This document shows, piece after piece, positions 51,395-60,118 of a stretch of 64,000 nucleotides of DNA (position 1 is the first letter of the stretch; each line of letters opens with the position of its first letter). A program made the translations under genes and the position numbers. The notes under the pieces were generated by a model that was given only the letters and a program-made list of their open reading frames with translations, was not told the DNA's origin and did not search any database. The DNA is taken from the NCBI RefSeq assembly GCF_006547145.1, contig NZ_CP041244.1, positions 8,804,001-8,868,000 of the forward strand. The letters are read 5' to 3'. Source of the stretch: Actinomadura sp. WMMA1423 (GTDB taxonomy: Bacteria > Actinomycetota > Actinomycetes > Streptosporangiales > Streptosporangiaceae).

Positions 51395-52951
51395 TCACGG
51401 CCGGTCGGCTGCGCCGAACCACCGCTGCAGGGCTGCCCGAAGTTCTTCCTTTTCTGCGGGACCTGGTTGGGGCGATGCGGATGCCCAGGCCACATAGCAG
51501 TCCGGTCGAAGAAGCAGGGCGGCGGGCGCTGCGGTCTGGGGGCGCGCGGTGATGATGTCGACTCGGTCGTGCCGCAGGGTGAGCGTCTCCGCTAGTGATG
51601 CCTTCTCGGTCAGGTCGAGGAGCAGGGGGCGCGCGGTTCTGGTGAGCTCGGCCAGCCGGACGGGGCCGGTCGGAGTGCGCAGTTCCATGTCCGGGGCGAA
51701 TCGGCCGATCAGGGGGTGGGTGTCGGGTGCGCCCATGTCGTAGCGGACGTCGGCGCCTGTGGTGAGTTCGGCGAGGCGCTGCACGGTGCTCTGGTCACGG
51801 AGCAGTTCGGTGAACAGTTCGCGCAGTCCGGTGACGTCGCCGCCGGGGGCGATCAGGGCCGACTGTGCCTGGGCGTTCAGGACCATGCGGTGGGCGGCTT
51901 GCCGTCGCTCCGTGCCGTAGCTGTCCAGCAGCGCGGCCGGGGTGTCGCCGCGGATCACGGCGGCGAGTTTCCAGCCGAGGTTGACCGCGTCCTGGAGGCC
52001 GAGGTTGAGCCCGGGGCCGCCCCCGGTGGCCGCGAACACGTGGGCGGCGTCGCCGATCAGGAACACCCGGCCGTCGCGGAACCGTTCGGCGACCCGGGTG
52101 TTGCCGCCGGTCAGGCGGCGCAGCACGTGGGGTCCTTGGCCGTCGGGCGGGCCGAGCGGCACGTCGACGCCGAGGACGCGGCGGATGCTCGCCCGCAGCT
52201 CCTCCAGGGTCATGGGGGCGTCGGTGTCGGGCCGGTCCCATTCTGTGGCGCTGATCAGCGGCGGATGGCCGGGCATGGGCGCGTAGGCGAACCCGCCGCC
52301 CTCGGTGCGGTGGGGCAGGAACGGTGGAATGGCGCCGTAGCCGGGCACGTTCAGCGCGCCGGTCGCGGGATCGACCCAGTCCGCCGGGACCGTCGCGTGC
52401 GCCGAAAAGACGGTCATCCGGTCGTAGGTGACGCCGGGGAATTCGATGCCGGAGAGCTTGCGCGTGGTGCTGTGTGCTCCATCCGCGCCGACGAGGTAGC
52501 GGGCCCGTAGCCGGTCGGCCCCGTTCGGCCCCGCGACGTCGATGGTGACCGCGTCGTCGTCCTGCGACAGGCCGACGACCTCGTGCCCTCGGCGGATCTC
52601 CACGCCCAGTTCGATGGCGCGTTCCTCCAGGACCTGCACTATGCGCCGCTGCGGCACCGGCAGAGCGTGGACGGGGCTGTCCTCCAGCAGGCTCAGGTCC
52701 AGGCCCATCGCGCCGAACATGAAGTAGGTGAAGTTCGGCTGCGGCGGCTCCGGGCTACCGCTGAGCCGCTCGTGCAGCCCCCGGCGGTCGAGCATCTTCA
52801 CGACCTGGCCGAGCAATCCGTTCGCTTTCGGTTCCTGGCTCGGCTCCAGCAGCCGCTCCAGGACGACCGCCCGGACCCCTGCCAGGCTCAGTTCGCAGGC
52901 CAGCATCAGCCCGTTCGGGCCGCCGCCGGCGATGACGACATCTGTGATCAC
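51395..52951 (-). CDS. FAD-dependent aromatic monooxygenase (PHBH/RdmE-like)
   Basis: About 518 residues: FAD dinucleotide motif DVVIAGGGPNGLMLA at the start, the DG motif ARYLVGADGAHSTTRK, the GD motif VFLIGDAAHVFAATGGGPGLNLGLQDAVNLGWKL and a thioredoxin-like C-terminal domain. This is the class that hydroxylates phenols and polyketide rings. GTG 52951 has GGAG 6 nt upstream; GTG 52969 is an alternative. No polyketide synthase is present. A CGTACCTTA-containing dyad lies upstream (53084-53101). Confidence 0.92.
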   Translation of the reverse strand: MITDVVIAGGGPNGLMLACELSLAGVRAVVLERLLEPSQEPKANGLLGQVVKMLDRRGLHERLSGSPEPPQPNFTYFMFGAMGLDLSLLEDSPVHALPVPQRRIVQVLEERAIELGVEIRRGHEVVGLSQDDDAVTIDVAGPNGADRLRARYLVGADGAHSTTRKLSGIEFPGVTYDRMTVFSAHATVPADWVDPATGALNVPGYGAIPPFLPHRTEGGGFAYAPMPGHPPLISATEWDRPDTDAPMTLEELRASIRRVLGVDVPLGPPDGQGPHVLRRLTGGNTRVAERFRDGRVFLIGDAAHVFAATGGGPGLNLGLQDAVNLGWKLAAVIRGDTPAALLDSYGTERRQAAHRMVLNAQAQSALIAPGGDVTGLRELFTELLRDQSTVQRLAELTTGADVRYDMGAPDTHPLIGRFAPDMELRTPTGPVRLAELTRTARPLLLDLTEKASLAETLTLRHDRVDIITARPQTAAPAALLLRPDCYVAWASASPQPGPAEKEELRAALQRWFGAADRP

Positions 52952-52969
52952 GTGTTCTCCAATGTTCAC

Positions 52970-53284
52970 GGAAAGGGCAGGACGGACAGAGCGCTGAAGC
53001 GCATGGCTGGTGGGGCGGTGCCGGTGGGGCTCGCTTCGGTCGCGGTCGCTCAGCCGAGGCAGGACCCTGCTCGGTCGCTTTGCGGTACTAACCGTACCTT
53101 AGTTTTCAGCGGTCAGTGCTGCCTATAGGGACAATAAGGTGCTGCTAGTACCTTCTGTGGAAGGGAGCCGCGAGGTGTCCGAGGTGACGGCCATGTGGCG
53201 GTCCCGCTCCCGGCCACCGACGGCCCGCGCGGCGATGTCTCGCCTTTGGTCTTCCGCTGGTGCTGGGACGTCGACGGGCGGCGC
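52970..53284. promoter_or_regulatory. Spacer with candidate operator
   Basis: About 315 bp between the FAD monooxygenase start and the GntR stop. GGTAC-N5-GTACC (53084-53098) followed by TTAG resembles the dyad before the TetR gene at 58540. No gene seen. Confidence 0.45.
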
Positions 53285-53959
53285 CTACGACGAGGTGAAC
53301 AAGTCCGGACGCGAAATCAACTCCGTTCGCGTCCGTCGAATGTGGCCGCCCAGCAGCCGCTCGCCATCGACCGGGTCCCGTCGCTCGAGGGCCTCGATGA
53401 GGAGTCGATGCTCGGCATGGATGATCCACAGAGCCGGCTTCGCGATCGAGGAGACGTAGAGGCGCCGGTAGGGCTGTGTCGAGTTCCAGAGCCGATGCAC
53501 CGTGGCCATCAGGTGATCGATCGTGCAACGCGAGTAGGTCAGCAAGTGGAACTCGCGGTCGAGATCGATGAAGTCGCGCAAGTCGTCATCGAGCTCGATG
53601 CGACGTTGCAGGTCCTTGAGAGCGGCCAGGTCGGCATGGGTCAGCCCGGCGAGGCTCTCGGACAGCGCCAACGGTTCCAGGCGCTCCCGCATCTGGTAGG
53701 CGACGTCGACCTCGTGAAGAGACAACACGGGCACCCGCGCACCTTTGTGCGGGTGGTACTCCGTCAGTCCTTGGCTTTCCAGCATCCTGAGCGCCTCACG
53801 CACGGGCAGACGACTTGCTCCGTACCTGGCGGCGACATCGGCCTGCCGGATCCAGGCTCCCGGCGGGTGCTCGCCGGCCAGGATCGCGGCTCGCAACTCG
53901 GCGGCGATCCGCTCACTGGCCGAGCGGTGTGACGCGCTCGTCAGAGTCGTTTCGATCAC
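53285..53959 (-). CDS. GntR-family regulator, FadR/FCD subfamily
   Basis: 224 residues: winged HTH (ASERIAAELRAAILAGEHPPG, IRQADVAARYGASRLPVREALRMLESQGL) and an FCD all-helical effector domain with DLDREFHLL and HAEHRLLIEAL carrying the metal/ligand-site His residues. GTG 53959 has GGAGG 6 nt upstream. Divergent from the second 2-oxoacid dehydrogenase operon, which it probably represses. Confidence 0.92.
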   Translation of the reverse strand: MIETTLTSASHRSASERIAAELRAAILAGEHPPGAWIRQADVAARYGASRLPVREALRMLESQGLTEYHPHKGARVPVLSLHEVDVAYQMRERLEPLALSESLAGLTHADLAALKDLQRRIELDDDLRDFIDLDREFHLLTYSRCTIDHLMATVHRLWNSTQPYRRLYVSSIAKPALWIIHAEHRLLIEALERRDPVDGERLLGGHIRRTRTELISRPDLFTSS

Positions 53960-54202
53960 CAGAACCCCTCCGGCAGGAGTATCGCCATCAGGCAAGCCAG
54001 GGCCTCTGCCCCTGAGGCGCGTGCGAGGTCGGGCCGACCAAGCACTGCCGCACCTGCGAAGCTCTGGCGGCCACCAGATCACGGTGCGACGTTACCTCTA
54101 TTGGATCCACTATGCCCTGGATCAGGTTCATGATCTGACGAAAAAGTTGATATGGGATCCACTTCTCGGAAGTCTGCTTGAGGTCCAGCACGAGGAGGAG
54201 CG
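53960..54202. promoter_or_regulatory. Divergent promoter region of GntR and the fused E1 operon
   Basis: 243 bp. The part nearest the E1 gene (54090-54160) is AT-richer and contains TTGGATCCACTATG and ATATGGGATCCAC, two GGATCCA/TGGATCC-containing sites that could be regulator targets. A site assignment is tentative. Confidence 0.4.
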
Positions 54203-56377
54203 ATGCCTGAAGTACGTCGGCTCGAGGTGGCAGCGCCATGGGTCGAGATCGTCGCGACTGAGGCCGACTGGGACGAGGCGCCGCCCGAGACGCTGTTGGG
54301 GATGTACACCCAGCTCCAGGTGATCCGGTCGTTCGAGGAGCGCGTCCTCGAACTCGCGCGTGCCGGACTGATCCACGGCCCGGCGCACTCCAGCATCGGT
54401 CAGGAGGGTGGCGCGGTCGGGTCGGTGCTCGCTCTGGGCGCCGGTGACACCGTCAACGGATCACACCGTGGCCACCACCAGTTCCTGGCAAAGGCACTGC
54501 AGCACGTCGCCCCGAAGGGGCTCCCCCTGAGCGGCGCGTTCCCTGAGGATGTCGAGGCTCTCCTGCTCCGCGGGCTGGCCGAGATCAGCGGCCTGGACCG
54601 TGGCTTCTCCCACGGACGCGGTGGATCGATGCATCTGCAGTGGAAGGAGGCCGGGGCGATCGGCACCAACGCGATCGTCGGCGGCGGTGTCCCTCCAGCT
54701 GCCGGATCTGCGTGGGCGCACAAGCAGGCCGGGACCGACCGTGTCGCGGTGACCTACTTCGGGGACGGGGCGGTGAACATCGGCTCCACGCTGGAGACCT
54801 TCAACCTCGCCGCGGCTTGGAAGCTGCCGATCTGCTTCTTCATCGAGAACAACCAGTACGCCGTGGCCACGAACGTGCGCGAAGCGACCGGCGAAGCACG
54901 CTTGTCCGCACGGGGGCCCGGGTTCGGCATCGCCAGCTGGAGAGTCGACGGCATGGACCCGCTCGCCACCTACCTGGCGATGGCGCAGGCCGTGCGGTAC
55001 ATGCGTGAGGGCCACGGCCCCGCCATCATCGAGGCGGACGTCTACCGCTACTTTCACCAGAACGGCCCTTTCCCGGGCTCTGCGTTCGGTTACCGGACCA
55101 AGGCCGAAGAGAAGGAGTGGCGTGCCCGCGATCCCATCGCGCTCGTAGCGAAGCACATCCTTCGCCGGGGCCTGGCCCGGCAGGCGGACCTCGACGGCTT
55201 CGTCAAGGCCGCCGACGCCCTCATGGATGAGATCGGTTCGGTGATCTTCGAGCCTCTCCCCGGCGGGAAGCCGGGAGAGCGCCGCATCAAGCCGGGAGAG
55301 TGGCCGGATCCCGCCTTCGTGGACGTCGGCGTGCGCGGCGACCTCAGCGAGTTCGACGGCGCCCGGGTGCTCGCAGGAGAGTTCAGCGGTGGGACCGAGG
55401 AGGGCAGGTTCGTCGACGCCATAGCTTCGGTGATGGGCCGGCGCATGTCGACCGACGGATCCGTCGTCGTGCTGGGCGAGGACGTTCACCGCCTCAGGGG
55501 CGGGACCGATGGGGCGACCAAGGGGCTGAAGGACGAGTTCCCCGGCCGGGTTCTCGGCACGCCCATATGTGAGAACGCCTTCGTCGGCCTCGCCGGAGGC
55601 GTGGCTGTGGACGGCCGTTACAAGCCGGTGGTGGAGTTCATGTACGCGGACTTCATGTGGGTGGCGGCGGATCAGTTGTTCAACCAGATCGGCAAGGTAC
55701 GGCATATGTTCGGGGGCGACGACAACGTGCCCCTGGTGCTTCGAACCAAGGTCGCGATGGGCGCCGGATACGGGTCGCAGCACTCCATGGACCCGGCCGG
55801 CATCGTCGCCACTTCTCCCGGCTGGCGCATCGTCGCTCCCTCGAACGCGGTCGACTACATCGGCCTGTTCAACAGCGCAATGCGGTGCAACGACCCGGTC
55901 CTCGTCTTGGAACACGTCGACCTGTACAACCGCACCGAGACCGTCCCGTCCGACGACCTGGACTTCTGCCTCCCCGTGGGCAAGGCCGCGGTCAGACGCG
56001 AAGGGGCGGCGCTGACCATCCTCACCTACCTCGTCATGACGGAGTACACCATCGAGGCGGTCGACCAGGTGGGCGTGGACGCCGAAGTGATCGACCTTCG
56101 TTGGCTGGACCGAGCCAGCATCGACTGGGACACCATCGAGAAAAGCATCAGGAAGACCGGCAACGTACTGATCGTCGAACAGGGCGCCAGTGGAACCTCC
56201 TACGGCGGTTGGCTCGCCGACGAGATCCAACGGCGGTTCTTCGACTGGCTGGACGCGCCGATCGAGCGCGTGACCGGCAGCGAGGCATCGCCCAGCATCA
56301 GCAAGGTGCTCGAACGAGCCTCATTCGCCAAGGCAGAGGAAGTCGCGGCCAAGCTCACCGAGATCGAGGGGAAGTGA
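54203..56377 (+). CDS. Fused E1 alpha-beta 2-oxoacid dehydrogenase
   Basis: 724 residues in one chain. The alpha half (1 to about 335) has HSSIGQEGGAVGSVLAL, SHRGHHQFLAKAL, GRGGSMHLQW and the thiamine motif GDGAVNIG...IENNQYAVA. The beta half (about 400-724) has SVVVLGEDVHRLRGGTDGATKGL, MYADFMWVAADQLFNQI and AGYGSQHSMDPAG. GGAGGAG precedes the ATG. The fusion differs from the separate E1 genes at 14.6-16.6 kb. It is coupled to an E2 gene; no E3 is present. Confidence 0.94.
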   Translation: MPEVRRLEVAAPWVEIVATEADWDEAPPETLLGMYTQLQVIRSFEERVLELARAGLIHGPAHSSIGQEGGAVGSVLALGAGDTVNGSHRGHHQFLAKALQHVAPKGLPLSGAFPEDVEALLLRGLAEISGLDRGFSHGRGGSMHLQWKEAGAIGTNAIVGGGVPPAAGSAWAHKQAGTDRVAVTYFGDGAVNIGSTLETFNLAAAWKLPICFFIENNQYAVATNVREATGEARLSARGPGFGIASWRVDGMDPLATYLAMAQAVRYMREGHGPAIIEADVYRYFHQNGPFPGSAFGYRTKAEEKEWRARDPIALVAKHILRRGLARQADLDGFVKAADALMDEIGSVIFEPLPGGKPGERRIKPGEWPDPAFVDVGVRGDLSEFDGARVLAGEFSGGTEEGRFVDAIASVMGRRMSTDGSVVVLGEDVHRLRGGTDGATKGLKDEFPGRVLGTPICENAFVGLAGGVAVDGRYKPVVEFMYADFMWVAADQLFNQIGKVRHMFGGDDNVPLVLRTKVAMGAGYGSQHSMDPAGIVATSPGWRIVAPSNAVDYIGLFNSAMRCNDPVLVLEHVDLYNRTETVPSDDLDFCLPVGKAAVRREGAALTILTYLVMTEYTIEAVDQVGVDAEVIDLRWLDRASIDWDTIEKSIRKTGNVLIVEQGASGTSYGGWLADEIQRRFFDWLDAPIERVTGSEASPSISKVLERASFAKAEEVAAKLTEIEGK

Positions 56378-56379
56378 CC

Positions 56380-57750
56380 GTGGCACACCTGCTGCGCATG
56401 CCCGGCGTCACGGCTGACGCCACCGAGGCGTTCCTGGAGGCTTGGGAGATCGCGGAGGGGGACGCCTTCGCGGCCGAGGACACGCTCGCCACGATCGAGA
56501 CGGACAAGGCCGTGGTCGAGATCGAAGCGGAAGCGGCAGGCACCCTCCTGCGCATCCTCGCGGCCCCGGGCATGACCGTCCCTGTCGGTCAAGCGATCGC
56601 ACTCCTCGCGGAGGTGGGTGAATCCGTCGGAGACATCGACGCCATCCTCTCCGAACTGGCCCCCACCGCTGCCGCCGGGTCCGAAGAGGCCTCCGGCTCC
56701 GTCGTGGTGGAGGTGGAAGACGGGGAGCCTCGAGCGGCCGATGGCAGGGCCGAACGGCTCGGCAGCCCCGGCTCGGACACGGCAGTCGGGGCTCGCCCTG
56801 GCCAAGGCGGTCCCACCAGTCGTGTCTTCGCAAGCCCGCTGGCACGCAGGCTCGCCAAGGAGGCAGGACTCGATGTCACGACCCTCACCGGCACCGGACC
56901 CAACGGGCGGATCCGCAGACGAGACGTCGATGCCGCGCTTGAGAGGCGCGCCGACCGGCCGCCGGCCACAGCCGAGATGCGCCCGACCGCCTCAGGCGCC
57001 GGGCAAGACCTCGGGGGGCGGCGGGGAGCGGATGTTCTCGATCCCGCACAGCGCCGCACGTCGAGCGAGGCGACCTACGATCTCGTCGAGCACACCAGGC
57101 TGCGACGCGCGGTCGCGAATCGCCTGACCCAGAGCAAACAGACGATCCCGCATTTCTATGTCCGTGGTAGTGCCCGGGTCGATCGGCTGGTCAGGATGCG
57201 CGCGGAGATCAATGCGTCCTCACCCGTGAAGGTGTCGTTCAACGACCTGGTGTTGAAGGCCGCGGCTGCCGCCCACGTGCTGCACCCGGGAATGAACGTG
57301 ACATGGGCCGAGGAGTCGGTGCGGCAATACCATCGCGTCGACATCGCCGTGGCCATCGCCGGCGACCGCGGACTGGTCACCCCGGTGCTGCGCGGTGTCG
57401 AATCGATGCCTCTCACCGGGATCGCGGCAGCGGTTCGAGATTTCGTCCAGCGGGCCAACGACGGAAAGCTGCGCCAGGACGAGCTCGAAGGCGGAAGCTT
57501 CAGCGTCAGCAATCTCGGCATGTACGGAACCGAGGAGTTCTCCGCCATCATCAACCCGCCCCATGCGGCGATCCTCGCGGTTGGCGCCGTCCGTGACGAG
57601 GTGGTCGCGGTGAAGGGGAGGCCCAAGGTGCGCAGCATGCTGAGGTTCGTCCTCTCTGCTGACCACCGCCCGGTCGACGGCGCACTCGCGGCGGCGTGGA
57701 TGCGGACGTTCGTCGAGATCCTCGAGCACCCGCTGCGAATCGTGTCCTGA
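56380..57750 (+). CDS. Dihydrolipoamide acyltransferase (E2)
   Basis: 456 residues: lipoyl domain with K43 (IETDKAVVE), subunit-binding domain (FASPLARRLAKEAGLDVTTL, GRIRRRDVDAAL) and catalytic domain with SNLGMYGTEEFSAIINPP and ADHRPVDG (H429, D433). GTG 56380 sits 8 nt after GAGGGG; GTG 56374, overlapping the E1 stop, is possible. It works with the fused E1 upstream. Confidence 0.94.
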   Translation: MAHLLRMPGVTADATEAFLEAWEIAEGDAFAAEDTLATIETDKAVVEIEAEAAGTLLRILAAPGMTVPVGQAIALLAEVGESVGDIDAILSELAPTAAAGSEEASGSVVVEVEDGEPRAADGRAERLGSPGSDTAVGARPGQGGPTSRVFASPLARRLAKEAGLDVTTLTGTGPNGRIRRRDVDAALERRADRPPATAEMRPTASGAGQDLGGRRGADVLDPAQRRTSSEATYDLVEHTRLRRAVANRLTQSKQTIPHFYVRGSARVDRLVRMRAEINASSPVKVSFNDLVLKAAAAAHVLHPGMNVTWAEESVRQYHRVDIAVAIAGDRGLVTPVLRGVESMPLTGIAAAVRDFVQRANDGKLRQDELEGGSFSVSNLGMYGTEEFSAIINPPHAAILAVGAVRDEVVAVKGRPKVRSMLRFVLSADHRPVDGALAAAWMRTFVEILEHPLRIVS

Positions 57751-57829
57751 TCGATCGAGCGCAGGCGATGGCGGAACAGGTGCATGGGCGGCACCGGCCG
57801 GCCGATGAGACGGCGACCGAGGAGGTCTC

Positions 57830-58345
57830 ATGGAACACCGTGGTCTGCCTGGACTGAGGCAGCTGGACCACGTCGGGTTCACCGTTCCCGATCTGGAGGC
57901 GGCAAGCAGGTTTCTCGTGGATGTGCTGGGCTGTGAGTTCATGTACTCAGTGGGGCCGTTCGCCCATGAGGACGACTGGATGTCGACCCGTCTGAATGTT
58001 CATCCGCGTGCGGTCATGCGTGAACTCAAGTTCTTCCGGTGCGGCGGACAGGCGGTATTCGAGGTCTTTCAGTACGAAGCCCCCGACCAGAGTCTCGAAT
58101 CACCGCGAAACAGTGACGTCGCGGGTCATCACGTGGCCCTCTATGTCGATGATCTGGACGAGGCGGTTGATTACCTCCGCTCCCGGGGTGTCACGGTCTT
58201 GGGAGAGCCGACTTCGAGCCGCGGTCCGAGTGAAGGGCAGCGGTGGGTGTATTTCCTGGCCCCGTGGGGCATGCAGTTCGAGTTGGTCTCCTATCCGGAA
58301 GGAAAGGCCTTCGACAACGGCACGTGGAGGCCGCCCGGCGCGTGA
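57830..58345 (+). CDS. VOC-family (glyoxalase/dioxygenase fold) protein
   Basis: 171 residues with two VOC modules: LRQLDHVGFTVPDLEAASRFL (His ligand), ...VFEVFQYEAP (Glu), GHHVALYVDDLDEAVDYLRSRG (His) and MQFELVSYPEG (Glu). These four positions fit a metal site. GAGGAGG precedes the ATG. It follows the E2 gene by 79 bp and is probably in the operon, perhaps as an epimerase, lyase or ring-cleaving step feeding the dehydrogenase. Confidence 0.88.
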   Translation: MEHRGLPGLRQLDHVGFTVPDLEAASRFLVDVLGCEFMYSVGPFAHEDDWMSTRLNVHPRAVMRELKFFRCGGQAVFEVFQYEAPDQSLESPRNSDVAGHHVALYVDDLDEAVDYLRSRGVTVLGEPTSSRGPSEGQRWVYFLAPWGMQFELVSYPEGKAFDNGTWRPPGA

Positions 58346-58451
58346 CCGGGAGTTGAAGCCCAGCCCGGTCGGGATCGCTCGCCGTGCCCCTCGCCGACGC
58401 GGTCTGCGACCGTGGCGCCGGCGTGATCCCCCTCCACCGTGGGCGAATAGA

Positions 58452-58465
58452 GTACGACGGCGTAC
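58452..58465. promoter_or_regulatory. Candidate TetR operator
   Basis: GTACG-ACGG-CGTAC, a perfect dyad, followed by CTTAA, located 75 bp before the TetR start. CGTACCTTA recurs at 53093-53101 upstream of the FAD monooxygenase. Confidence 0.5.
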
Positions 58466-58539
58466 CTTAATTGTGGGAAGTGCCTGGTAGGGTCGCATCA
58501 GATCAGGCGCACCGCAGTCCGAGGGGGGTGGTCGAGGCG

Positions 58540-59148
58540 ATGCCGGACACGACTTCTTCGCAGCTGCGAGCCACCCGCCGCCGGGGTGCGGTGCTGGAAG
58601 AGGCGATCCTCCGGGCCGCCGCCGACGAGCTCGTCGAGAACGGCTACGCCCGGCTGACCATGGACCGGGTGGCCGCCCGGGCGCGGACCAACAAGAACGC
58701 GATCTACCGCCGCTGGGCGGGTCGCCTGGAGCTCGCCATCGCCGCCTACGGCCAGTTGACCAGGCAGGTCGTTCCCGATGACACCGGGTCACTGCGCGGC
58801 GACGTGCTGGCCCTGCTTCGCGGCGCGAACGAGCACTGGAGTTCGCCGCTGGGCGGGGTGCTGCGCGACCTGATGGCCGCGGCCGGTGGTGCCCCGGCGC
58901 TGCTCGGCCGGTTGCAGGACGAGTCCGCCGACTACGCGGCCTCGCTCTGGCTGACCGTGCTCGGCCGTGCGGTCGCGCGCGGAGAGGCGCCGCCGGAGGC
59001 ACTGCACCCCCGGGTGGCGACGCTCCCCGTGGTGATGCTGCGCAACGAGTTCGTCACCCGCGGCGTGCCGACCGCGCCGGATTCGGTGCTGGTCGAGATC
59101 GTCGACGAGGTCTACCTTCCGCTGGTACGCGGGCGTGGCACGCGCTGA
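58540..59148 (+). CDS. TetR-family transcriptional regulator
   Basis: 202 residues: EEAILRAAADELVENGYARL, TMDRVAARARTNKNAIYRRWAGRLELAIAAY form the HTH, followed by a TetR_C_11-like helical domain. ATG 58540 is used; GTG 58528 right after a G-rich run is an alternative. Monocistronic; probably autoregulated via the dyad upstream. Confidence 0.9.
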   Translation: MPDTTSSQLRATRRRGAVLEEAILRAAADELVENGYARLTMDRVAARARTNKNAIYRRWAGRLELAIAAYGQLTRQVVPDDTGSLRGDVLALLRGANEHWSSPLGGVLRDLMAAAGGAPALLGRLQDESADYAASLWLTVLGRAVARGEAPPEALHPRVATLPVVMLRNEFVTRGVPTAPDSVLVEIVDEVYLPLVRGRGTR

Positions 59149-59160
59149 GCCGCCCGGCCG

Positions 59161-60033
59161 TCAGGCGGCGTGGTCAGGGTAGCTCCAGTCCTCGTCCGCC
59201 AGCCATGCGCGGAGGGCGTCCCGCAGCAGCACCGTCTCGGAGAGGTTGTCGCACCTGTTCATCTCCGCCCACAGCGTCCAGACGTACTCGACGGCGATAT
59301 GGCCGCCGTAGCCGGACCGCTGCAGCCGGCCAACCAGGTCGCGATAGTCGATGGTGTTCTCCCGCAGCCCGCACTGGCCCTTTCCCGGCCGGCTGCCGCG
59401 GGCGTGCAGATGGCGGGTGCGCGGGATGAGCGGGTGGACCTCCTCTGGATCGATGCCCTGGGCGACGAAGTGGCTGTAGTCGAGGGTCAGCTCCAGGTCC
59501 GGTGCCTGCTCGAGCAGGGCGAGGGCGCGTGCGGGGGTGTCCGCGATCGACTCCAGGTGGGGCTCGATCGAGAACCGCAGTCCGCGTTCCCGGGCTGCCT
59601 CGGCGCGCCATTGCAGCTCCTTGGCGGAGCGGGCGAGGTCGGCCTCACGGTCCTCCCAGGCGAGCCCCGGCAGCATCGTCATCCCGGGTGCCCCGAGCCG
59701 GTCGGCCAGGTCGAGCGTCGCGGAGAACATCGCCCGGGACGCGGCCTGCTCCGCGGGGTCGGGATGATTCGGGGCCCGCGTGGCGAAGTCCGGGCCCGGG
59801 ATCACGAAGACGTCGGCGAGTTCCAGGCCGGCGGCGTCCAGCCGGGCGCGGACGAGGTCGGCCCAGCCCGGCACGTCGGCGCTGACCGCCTCCGGTCGGA
59901 CATGGGAGACGTTGCTCATCACGGCCAGGTCCAGCCGGTCGATGCCCAGCATCTTGATCAGCGCGAGAGCGTGCTCGTGCTCGAGCAGCCGGAAGGAGTG
60001 GTCACCACAGGAGAGAGGGATCTGCGTCGGCAT
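59161..60033 (-). CDS. Sugar phosphate isomerase/epimerase-type TIM barrel protein
   Basis: 290 residues of the xylose-isomerase-like (AP endonuclease 2) fold. Metal ligands are likely Glu in RFSIEPHLESI, Asp/His in ELTLDYSHFVAQG, His in RHLHARGSRPGKG and Glu in HIAVEYVWTLW. It isomerises or epimerises a sugar or sugar acid. It is the gene after the GH127 glycosidase, 85 bp downstream on the same strand, so a shared transcript is plausible. Confidence 0.88.
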   Translation of the reverse strand: MPTQIPLSCGDHSFRLLEHEHALALIKMLGIDRLDLAVMSNVSHVRPEAVSADVPGWADLVRARLDAAGLELADVFVIPGPDFATRAPNHPDPAEQAASRAMFSATLDLADRLGAPGMTMLPGLAWEDREADLARSAKELQWRAEAARERGLRFSIEPHLESIADTPARALALLEQAPDLELTLDYSHFVAQGIDPEEVHPLIPRTRHLHARGSRPGKGQCGLRENTIDYRDLVGRLQRSGYGGHIAVEYVWTLWAEMNRCDNLSETVLLRDALRAWLADEDWSYPDHAA

Positions 60034-60118
60034 GGGCGAGACCGTAACAACGGCACCCGGCCCGCTCCCAGCCCTCCGGCGTCGAGCGTCAGATGGTGAT
60101 GAAAACGGCCGGCGCGGG

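Noticed and set aside
51395..52951. Polyketide tailoring enzyme as sign of a biosynthetic gene cluster
   Set aside because: No ketosynthase, cyclase, NRPS or export/resistance set surrounds it; a stand-alone catabolic or detoxifying hydroxylase is equally likely.
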